A DNA stretch of 17,009 bases. Origin: Clostridia bacterium (GTDB lineage: Bacteria; Bacillota_A; Clostridia; Oscillospirales; CAG-272). The stretch lies in NCBI GenBank assembly GCA_017501175.1, contig JAFVXK010000020.1, positions 1 through 17,009 of the forward strand, in the 5' to 3' direction. Below are positions 12,484 to 17,009 of this stretch, in pieces. Within the stretch, counting starts at the first letter, position 1; every line of letters begins with the position of its first letter. The position numbers were made by a program, and so were the translations under genes. Under the pieces are notes generated by a model. The model saw nothing but the letters and a program-made list of their open reading frames with translations. It made no database searches and had not been told where the DNA came from.

Positions 12484-13248
12484 GTGAAAAACGAAAGCTA
12501 TTACAGAATAAAAGACGACCTCTCGCGCTCGGGGATAAAGCCGGGTGACGAGCTTCTCATTCACTCCTCGTTTAAGTCGCTCGGAGGCGTCGAGGGCGGG
12601 ATAGAAACGCTCATTGAGGCGCTGCTCTCATACCTTGGCGACAGGGGAACTCTGCTTATGCCCGCGCTTTCCTTTGCGACGGTGAATAATCCCGAGAGCA
12701 ATTTTACCTTCGATATTCTTAACACGCCCTCCTGCGTCGGCGCTGTAACCGAGGTTTTCAGAAAGTACGGCGGCGCTTTGCGCAGTATGCACCCGACGCA
12801 CTCGGTTTCGGCACTCGGATACAGACAAAGGGAGTACACCGAGGGGCATTACCTCGATAACACCCCCGTCGGCGAGCACTCGCCATTCTATCTTCTGTCA
12901 CAGCTTGGCGGAAAGGTCTTGATGCTCGGCTGTGGCACGCGCTCTAACACATCGGTGCACGGCATAGAGCAGATGGCGGGCGTTCCCTACGTACTAAGCG
13001 ACGAGCTGCGCGAATATACCCTAATCGGTTCGGACGGCGTCGCGCGGAAAAAGAACTATTACTACCATTATATCGGTCAGCGCGGATTTATGCAGCGCTA
13101 CTCAAGACTTGAAAATCTGATGGAGTTTGGCAAATTTAAAGTGCTTAACGCTGATTGCAATCTTATCGACTCGGCGACTATGTGGCGCGTGGGCTTGGAA
13201 AAATTAAGAGAGGACGCCTATTATTTCGTCGATAAAGCAACTGTGTAG
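12484..13248 (+). CDS. AAC(3) family N-acetyltransferase
   Basis: Uses acetyl-CoA to acetylate an amine; the family includes aminoglycoside 3-N-acetyltransferases and relatives acting on other substrates. The 254 residues show the family order: L-L-I-H-S-S-F-K-S-L-G (about 24-34), L-L-M-P-A-L-S-F-A-T (57-66), T-P-S-x-x-G-A-V-T-E-V-F-R, then R-S-M-H-P-T-H-S-V-S-A-L-G with the conserved histidines at 103 and 106, G-E-H-S-P-F and the G-G-K-V-L-M-L-G-C strand, followed by H-G-I-E (159-162). The start is GTG, with an AAAGGCGG site about ten bases upstream. It is divergent from a MATE exporter, a pairing that would suit drug detoxification, but chromosomal members often have unknown natural substrates, so resistance is not assumed. 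Confidence 0.93.
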   Translation: MKNESYYRIKDDLSRSGIKPGDELLIHSSFKSLGGVEGGIETLIEALLSYLGDRGTLLMPALSFATVNNPESNFTFDILNTPSCVGAVTEVFRKYGGALRSMHPTHSVSALGYRQREYTEGHYLDNTPVGEHSPFYLLSQLGGKVLMLGCGTRSNTSVHGIEQMAGVPYVLSDELREYTLIGSDGVARKKNYYYHYIGQRGFMQRYSRLENLMEFGKFKVLNADCNLIDSATMWRVGLEKLREDAYYFVDKATV

Positions 13249-13288
13249 TTTTATTTTTCGCCCGTAGGTTAAATTCGGTTCTGCCGTG

Positions 13289-13317
13289 TTGACAAAGCTG
13301 TCATATAATGTTATTAT
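13289..13317 (+). promoter_or_regulatory. Promoter of the kinase-HD-FTR-HIT operon
   Basis: TTGACA (13289-13294), 17 nt, TATTAT (13312-13317). The predicted start near 13324 leaves no room for a ribosome binding site before the GTG at 13329. Confidence 0.72.
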
Positions 13318-13406
13318 TTATGTAGAAAGTGAATAATGGCATTATGCAAAATTACGGTGAGGGACTTCTTGAATTTGAGAGGGCTCTTGATAAAGGAGAT
13401 GTAAAT

Positions 13407-14339
13407 ATGGCTGAGGTTATGCTGGAAAAAATAAATTCTGCGGTACGCGACGACTTTGCCGCCCTCGTTTTGCGCGAGGAGGAGAAGTATCACGCACGGG
13501 TAAACGAGGTTGCCTCTCGCATAGAGCGCGAGGATATACGCGTCCTTTTGCTTGCAGGACCGTCGGGCTCTGGAAAAACCACGACGGCAAACCTCATATC
13601 CGATGCGGTTCGCGCGCTCGGTGAGGAGTGTATGGTCGTTTCTCTCGACGACTTTTACAGAAACTCGGACGACCCCGACTATCCGAGGCTTTCGGACGGC
13701 AGCCGCGATTACGAGTGCCCCGAGGCTTTGAGGCTCGACGAGGTGCGCCGCGCGATAGAGACCATCAGTCGCGGTGAGGTATTTGAGATACCGAAATACA
13801 ATTTCAAGGTCGGTGCGCGCTCTTACGTCAAAAAATACGAGGCAAGACCTCATTCCTGCGTCATAATAGAGGGACTTCACGCCCTTAACCCAAAAATTTC
13901 CGAGGGGATTGATAAAAAAGGCGTTTTGAAGCTCTTCGTCAGCGTTTCTACCAACGTCAATCTTGAGGGTGAGCGTCTTATCTCGGGAAGAAAGGCGCGC
14001 TTTGTTCGCCGTATGGTCAGGGACAGCATTTACAGGAATGCCGACGCCGAGAAAACGCTCGAAATGTGGCAGCACGTGCTCTCGGCAGAGGACGTTTACC
14101 TTTATCCATACAAGGCAACGGCAGACCTCGCCTTTGATACCTTCCACCTCTTTGAGCTTTCGGTTATGAAGCCGTTTGTGCTTGAGCTTATTTCCGAAGA
14201 GCTTGCAAAGAGAAACGCTTACGCTAACACCGTCCTCTCGGCAATGAAGAGAATTGCCTCTGCAACCGACGAGGCAGTGCCCGACGACTCGCTCATACGC
14301 GAGTTTCTTCCCGGGGGCAAATACGAGCATTTGTACTGA
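13407..14339 (+). CDS. Uridine kinase-like P-loop kinase
   Basis: A 310-residue P-loop kinase of the uridine kinase/phosphoribulokinase group. Walker A is G-P-S-G-S-G-K-T-T (51-59), followed by S-L-D-D-F-Y-R-N (the substrate Asp motif), D-Y-x-C-P-E-A, the P-K-Y-N-F segment, and I-I-E-G-L-H-A-L (Walker B-like); S-G-R-K-A-R-F-V-R-R-M-V-R-D belongs to the arginine-rich lid. It should phosphorylate a nucleoside or related sugar; uridine is the likely but unproven substrate. The start chosen, ATG 13407, has a perfect AAAGGAG site eight bases upstream. The frame is open to a GTG at 13329 and an ATG at 13344, neither with a site, and helix-like residues there leave the longer form possible. First gene of a four-gene operon. 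Confidence 0.85.
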   Translation: MAEVMLEKINSAVRDDFAALVLREEEKYHARVNEVASRIEREDIRVLLLAGPSGSGKTTTANLISDAVRALGEECMVVSLDDFYRNSDDPDYPRLSDGSRDYECPEALRLDEVRRAIETISRGEVFEIPKYNFKVGARSYVKKYEARPHSCVIIEGLHALNPKISEGIDKKGVLKLFVSVSTNVNLEGERLISGRKARFVRRMVRDSIYRNADAEKTLEMWQHVLSAEDVYLYPYKATADLAFDTFHLFELSVMKPFVLELISEELAKRNAYANTVLSAMKRIASATDEAVPDDSLIREFLPGGKYEHLY

Positions 14340-14386
14340 CCCGTGTTGAGTTTTCCCGTATTTTTAACATCGAAAAAGGAGTAAAA

Positions 14387-15598
14387 ATGAGAAATTACGA
14401 GAAGCTTTCTCCCGAAATAACCGAAAGAATTAAATATGATATAGAGCACGGCACACGCCCCGACTTTTCAGCAAAGGGAAGCCTCGCCGTGCGCCGTAAT
14501 CCCGACTACGACAGGGAGTCTGTCTGGCGTCCTGCCTACGTGCGCGACGTCGATAAGATAATGCACAGCCCCTACTACAACAGATACACCGACAAAACGC
14601 AGGTGTTCTCGTTTTTCAAGAACGACGATATCACAAGACGCGCCCTGCACGTTCAGCTCGTGTCGCGTATCGCGCGCTCGATAGGCTCGGTGCTCGGTCT
14701 TAACCTTGACTTGATAGAAGCTATTGCGCTCGGTCACGACATAGGGCATACTCCCTTCGGTCACGCAGGCGAGAGGTATATTAGCGAGGTATATCACGCT
14801 GAAACCGGCAGATATTTCAACCACAACGTCCACAGCGTCAGGGTGCTCGACGGAATTTTCCCGCTTAATATCACCCTCGACACGCTCGACGGCATAATCA
14901 CGCATAACGGCGAGTTTGAGATGCACGAGTATCGTCCCTCGGTGATGCCCGACTTTGCCGCCTTTGACGCGATGGTCGAGAGCTGCTACGTTGACGAGAG
15001 CAATATAAAGAAAATAGTTCCCTCAACGCTCGAAGGGTGCGTTGTGCGTATTTGCGACATCATAGCCTATCTCGGCAAGGACCGACAGGACGCCCTCAGA
15101 GCTAAAATAACCGACCCTGAGGTAGCTATGGCAGACCCCGGTATCGGTACGATAAACGCCGAGATAATCAACAACCTAGAGGTTAATATAATAGAAAACA
15201 GCTACGGAAAGCCTTATCTTCTTATGGACGAGGAGCACTATAACGGTTTGCGCGAGGCAAAGCGCGAGAACTATGAGAAGATATACAAAATAGATAGGGT
15301 GGCAAAGGTGCTTGACGATACCGTGAAGCCTATGATGCAGAAGATGTATTATAAGCTCCTTTCCGACCTCAAGGCAGGGAACAAGTCCTCACCCGTGTAT
15401 AAGCATCACGTTGACTTCGTTGCGGGAAATCACTATGCCGCAAAGACGCCCTATATAGAAACAGAGCCTAACCAGATAGTCGTTGACTATATGGCGTCGA
15501 TGACCGACGATTATTGCACCGAGCTTTACGAATATCTCTTCCCCGACAGCAAAATAAAGATAAAATATCACGGATATTTTGAGGACTTGATGATATGA
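14387..15598 (+). CDS. dGTPase-like HD-domain triphosphohydrolase
   Basis: A 403-residue member of the Dgt/SAMHD1-like HD family, which removes triphosphate from dNTPs and so controls nucleotide pools. Metal ligands fit H-x-x-x-V-S-R-I-A-R (His88), G-H-D-I-G-H-T-P-F-G-H (His117, Asp118, with His121 and His126 nearby) and R-I-C-D-I-I-A-Y (Asp224, Tyr228). The N-terminal R-x-P-A-Y-V-R-D-V-D-K-I-x-H-S-x-Y-x-x-R-x-x-D-K-T-Q-V-F segment (about 48-74) is typical of dGTPase proteins. The start follows AAGGAG. It comes 47 bp after the nucleoside-kinase-like gene, consistent with a nucleotide-metabolism operon, and its stop overlaps the next gene by 4 bp. Confidence 0.92.
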   Translation: MRNYEKLSPEITERIKYDIEHGTRPDFSAKGSLAVRRNPDYDRESVWRPAYVRDVDKIMHSPYYNRYTDKTQVFSFFKNDDITRRALHVQLVSRIARSIGSVLGLNLDLIEAIALGHDIGHTPFGHAGERYISEVYHAETGRYFNHNVHSVRVLDGIFPLNITLDTLDGIITHNGEFEMHEYRPSVMPDFAAFDAMVESCYVDESNIKKIVPSTLEGCVVRICDIIAYLGKDRQDALRAKITDPEVAMADPGIGTINAEIINNLEVNIIENSYGKPYLLMDEEHYNGLREAKRENYEKIYKIDRVAKVLDDTVKPMMQKMYYKLLSDLKAGNKSSPVYKHHVDFVAGNHYAAKTPYIETEPNQIVVDYMASMTDDYCTELYEYLFPDSKIKIKYHGYFEDLMI

Positions 15599-15810
15599 GC
15601 GAAAACAAGCCGAAAATCAGACTGAACGAGGATAAAGAGCTGGTTGCAAGAATAAAAGAGGGACTGAAGAAAAAGGACGGATACTGTCCTTGCAGGCTTC
15701 CGAGAGCCGAGGAATACAAGTGCATCTGCCGAGAATTCCGCGAGCAGATAGCCGACCCCGACTTCGAGGGGTATTGCCACTGTATGCTATATTATAAAGA
15801 AAGAGGATAG
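15595..15810 (+). CDS. Ferredoxin:thioredoxin reductase catalytic-subunit-like protein
   Basis: A 71-residue Cys-rich protein. It carries C-P-C (31-33), C-I-C (43-45) and C-H-C (61-63), the three paired-cysteine motifs of the FTR catalytic beta chain, which holds a 4Fe-4S cluster beside a redox-active disulfide and passes electrons to thioredoxin. The spacing is not the classical plant one (C-P-C, 16 residues, C-P-C, 8 residues, C-H-C), and residue 44 is Ile where Pro is usual, so electron-donor specificity may differ. No FTR alpha chain or thioredoxin gene is beside it. The start ATG overlaps the stop of the HD gene as ATGATATGA (15592-15600), indicating translational coupling. Cytosolic; the function is inferred from the motif. 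Confidence 0.85.
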   Translation: MSENKPKIRLNEDKELVARIKEGLKKKDGYCPCRLPRAEEYKCICREFREQIADPDFEGYCHCMLYYKERG

Positions 15811-15814
15811 AAAA

Positions 15815-16234
15815 ATGAAGGACAAAAACTGCGGATACTGTATGGGAGGCGAGCTTCTCGCAAAATTCGGTATTCCAATCTGTAAGCTCGGCGTAAGCGA
15901 TTTGATACTCTTCAAGGAGCAGTCGAAGCCCGGTCGCGTAATAGTTGCCTACCGTGACCACGTGTCCGAGCTTGTTAACATCACCGAGGAGGAGAGAAAT
16001 CTCTTTATGGCTGACGTCTGCCGCGCGGCAAACGCAATACATAAGGCGTTTAAGCCTAATAAGGTCAATTATGGCGCGTACGGCGACACGGGCTGCCACT
16101 TGCATATGCATCTCGTCCCGAAATACGAGGGCGGCGACGAATGGGGCGGAACATTCCAGATGAACCCTAACAAAACCTATCTCACCGACGCCGAGTACGC
16201 CGAAATGATAGAGAAAATCAAGGCGAATTTGTAA
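15815..16234 (+). CDS. HIT family nucleotide-binding protein
   Basis: A 139-residue histidine-triad protein, which hydrolyses or transfers nucleotidyl groups such as AMP from phosphoramidates or dinucleoside polyphosphates. The triad H-L-H-M-H (His95, 97, 99) is followed by L-V-P-K-Y, the HIT signature, and G-x-L-x-V-x-x-R-D-H-V-S-E-L (about 40-53) precedes it. An N-terminal C-G-Y-C (Cys6, Cys9) resembles the zinc or oxidation-sensitive site of many Clostridia HIT proteins. The start has an AGAGGA site. It lies 4 bp behind the FTR-like gene and ends the operon just before the terminator at 16250-16282. The substrate is undefined. Confidence 0.93.
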   Translation: MKDKNCGYCMGGELLAKFGIPICKLGVSDLILFKEQSKPGRVIVAYRDHVSELVNITEEERNLFMADVCRAANAIHKAFKPNKVNYGAYGDTGCHLHMHLVPKYEGGDEWGGTFQMNPNKTYLTDAEYAEMIEKIKANL

Positions 16235-16249
16235 TAAAGGAAGCACAAA

Positions 16250-16282
16250 GGGTGTCCGATTTATTCGGACACCCCGTTTTTT
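16250..16282 (+). terminator. Terminator of the kinase-HIT operon; overlaps the end of the small leftward ORF
   Basis: GGGTGTCCGA (16250-16259), loop TTTAT, TCGGACACCC (16265-16274) is a perfect 10-bp stem, then T6 at 16277-16282. Read leftward it overlaps the last codons and stop of the ORF at 16261-16419 and is followed by only a short T run. Confidence 0.88.
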
Positions 16283-16419
16283 ATGTCTATATCCTTTAGC
16301 CTCTCTTCAATCTCTTTGATTTTCAAGGAAAGCCCCTCTTCTATCGCGCGCTTGAAAAGCTCGAGGTTTTCATTTCTTTTTTCCTCGCTTATCTCGGGAT
16401 TTTTATTAGAATTTTCCAT
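16261..16419 (-). CDS. Small acidic helical protein (52 aa), unknown function
   Basis: The ATG at 16417-16419 is preceded by AAGGGGAG with seven bases between, a strong site. It encodes 52 residues: an unstructured Asn/Glu-rich start, then a long charged amphipathic helix E-E-K-R-N-E-N-L-E-L-F-K-R-A-I-E-E-G-L-S and K-I-K-E-I-E-E-R-L-K-D-I, likely coiled-coil. No family is recognised. It is not cut by stop codons and has balanced codon use like its neighbours. It lies about 30 bp downstream of RNA B in the same direction, with no promoter of its own visible. Probably real, because of the ribosome binding site and terminator framing, but the only evidence is sequence. Confidence 0.65.
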   Translation of the reverse strand: MENSNKNPEISEEKRNENLELFKRAIEEGLSLKIKEIEERLKDIDIKNGVSE

Positions 16420-16451
16420 AATTTACTCCCCTTAAAAATCTGTATAAAAAC

Positions 16452-16660
16452 AAAAAGTGCGGCAACCGAAGTCACCGCACCGAAAAACGCAGAACTCCAA
16501 TTGTCGCCAAACAATCTACCCGTAATATAGCTTCGCTAATATCTCAGTGGGAGCCGCGTTTTTACTAAAAGCAGGCACTGAGATAATTAACGAAAAAAGA
16601 TATGGCTATTCCTTAAAAAAGAAAAAACCTAGATTTACGGATATTAAGATTGTTTGGCAT
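16452..16660 (-). ncRNA. Structured RNA B (about 210 nt), homologous to RNA A
   Basis: Read leftward from about 16660 to the T run at 16452-16456. The 5' segment 16647-16658 pairs perfectly with 16506-16517 (12 bp). CCGTAA/TTACGG extends the rod, and TTCGTTAAT-ATCTCAGTG pairs with CACTGAGAT-ATTAGCGAA over 18 positions with one bulge, capped by a TTTTAGTAAAA hairpin. An unpaired G-flanked U-rich tract (about 16600-16630) bulges on the 5' side. The tail carries CAATTGGAG, then terminator GTGCGG-TGAC, loop TTCG (a stable C-UUCG-G tetraloop), GTTG-CCGCAC, T5. The changes relative to RNA A preserve pairing. The family is unassigned. Confidence 0.82.
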
Positions 16661-16664
16661 CTAC

Positions 16665-16693
16665 ATTGTAGCACATTCCGTGAAAAAATTCAA
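16665..16693 (-). promoter_or_regulatory. Promoter of RNA B
   Basis: Reading leftward: TTGAAT (16688-16693), 17 nt, TACAAT (16665-16670), with TGC directly upstream of the -10. The distance to the A-U-G-C-C opening of the RNA is identical to that of RNA A. Confidence 0.85.
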
Positions 16694-16750
16694 TATAAAT
16701 AGCAAAAAAACCGCCCAAAAAAACTTTTTTAATTTTTTTTATAAAACCTC

Positions 16751-16779
16751 TTGACAAAACGCATTTTATTTGCTATAAT
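16751..16779 (+). promoter_or_regulatory. Perfect consensus promoter of the tRNA cluster
   Basis: TTGACA (16751-16756), 17 nt, TATAAT (16774-16779), with TGC before the -10. It is divergent from the RNA B promoter, with an A/T-rich tract (about 16705-16745) between them that could act as an UP-like element for both. Confidence 0.9.
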
Positions 16780-16793
16780 ATCTAGGCGTCAAC

Positions 16794-16869
16794 GGAAGGT
16801 TAGCTCAGTTGGGAGAGCATCTGCCTTACAAGCAGAGGGTCACAGGTTCGAGCCCTGTACTTTCCACCA
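16794..16869 (+). tRNA. tRNA-Val (anticodon TAC), CCA encoded
   Basis: 76-nt cloverleaf: acceptor GGAAGGT/ACTTTCC, D stem GCTC/GAGC, anticodon stem TCTGC/GCAGA with loop CTTACAA (TAC), T stem ACAGG/CCTGT with TTCGAGC, discriminator A, CCA. Confidence 0.97.
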
Positions 16870-16895
16870 GAGTCGAAAGGCTCACTTATCGGGAT

Positions 16896-16972
16896 GGCTT
16901 GGTAGCTCAGTTGGTTAGAGCGCTAGCCTGTCACGCTAGAGGTCGTGGGTTCGAGCCCCATCCGAGTCGCCA
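16896..16972 (+). tRNA. tRNA-Asp (anticodon GTC), CCA encoded
   Basis: 77-nt cloverleaf: acceptor GGCTTGG/CCGAGTC with two G-U pairs, D stem GCTC/GAGC, anticodon stem CTAGC/GCTAG with loop CTGTCAC (GTC), T stem GTGGG/CCCAT with TTCGAGC, discriminator G as expected for Asp, CCA. Confidence 0.97.
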
Positions 16973-16980
16973 CCCGATAT

Positions 16981-17009
16981 GCCTCTGTAGCTCAGTTGGT
17001 AGAGCAGGG
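16981..17009 (+). tRNA. tRNA 5' part, cut by window edge; probably tRNA-Phe
   Basis: GCCTCTG acceptor strand, TA, D stem GCTC/GAGC with AGTTGGTA loop are visible; the anticodon is outside. The identity is inferred from the acceptor sequence and from Asp-Phe order being common in Bacillota tRNA clusters. Confidence 0.8.

Noticed and set aside
13314..14330. Leftward 338-codon frame opposite the kinase gene
   Set aside because: Antisense shadow of a gene with clear P-loop motifs; no ribosome binding site and no recognisable domain.

Overview
The window looks like chromosomal DNA from a member of the Bacillota, class Clostridia, probably an uncultured gut-type lineage. The grounds are strong GGAGG-type ribosome binding sites, many near-consensus vegetative promoters with exactly 17-nt spacers, short intrinsic terminators, and gene families common in that class (DUF1576, TfoX N-terminal domain, ferredoxin:thioredoxin-reductase-like protein, InlB-repeat lipoprotein, Clostridia-type tRNAs). 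The taxonomic call is inference from content, not from a marker gene.

Layout. 1-2493 is read leftward: a cut TfoX-like gene, a small PH/GRAM-like protein, gpsA and a Cof-type HAD phosphatase. 2610-6296 is a rightward operon (DUF1576 membrane protein, M20 peptidase, SDR oxidoreductase) ending in a terminator. 6308-7351 holds a leftward lipoprotein gene lying directly behind a structured non-coding RNA (RNA A). 7425-9895 is the accessory segment: a train of GC-rich hairpins, an IS200-type element, and then a tRNA-Pro(CGG) locus. Near that tRNA a hairpin-rich unit ending in the tRNA 3' end occurs twice, with a lone gene of unknown function between the copies. 10199-12334 is a leftward MATE exporter plus SGNH hydrolase pair, divergent from a rightward AAC(3)-family acetyltransferase at 12484. 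13289-16282 is a rightward four-gene operon (uridine-kinase-like P-loop kinase, dGTPase-like HD protein, FTR-like Cys-rich protein, HIT protein). 16261-16693 is read leftward again: a second copy of the structured RNA (RNA B) followed by a 52-residue ORF. The window ends in a tRNA cluster (Val, Asp, and a cut third tRNA, probably Phe) under a consensus promoter.

The two most interesting signals are non-coding. First, RNAs A and B are homologous transcripts of about 210-220 nt. Each has its own promoter, 5'/3' ends that pair with compensatory changes, a variable rod, a U-rich bulge and a nearly invariant 3' tail ending in an intrinsic terminator. Each is followed within about 25-35 nt by an unrelated ORF on the same strand, so the element could be either an autonomous sRNA or a terminator-type leader. 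Second, the tRNA-Pro locus looks like a small cassette array: successive modules each end in the same self-folding unit of about 140-155 bp plus the last 18-19 nt of the tRNA, and no integrase is visible in the window.

Most protein-coding genes here are ordinary housekeeping or metabolism genes. Function is well supported for gpsA, the HAD, M20, SDR, MATE, SGNH, AAC(3), HD, HIT and TnpA genes. It is unknown for the DUF1576 protein, the lipoprotein, the 237-residue protein and the 52-residue protein.
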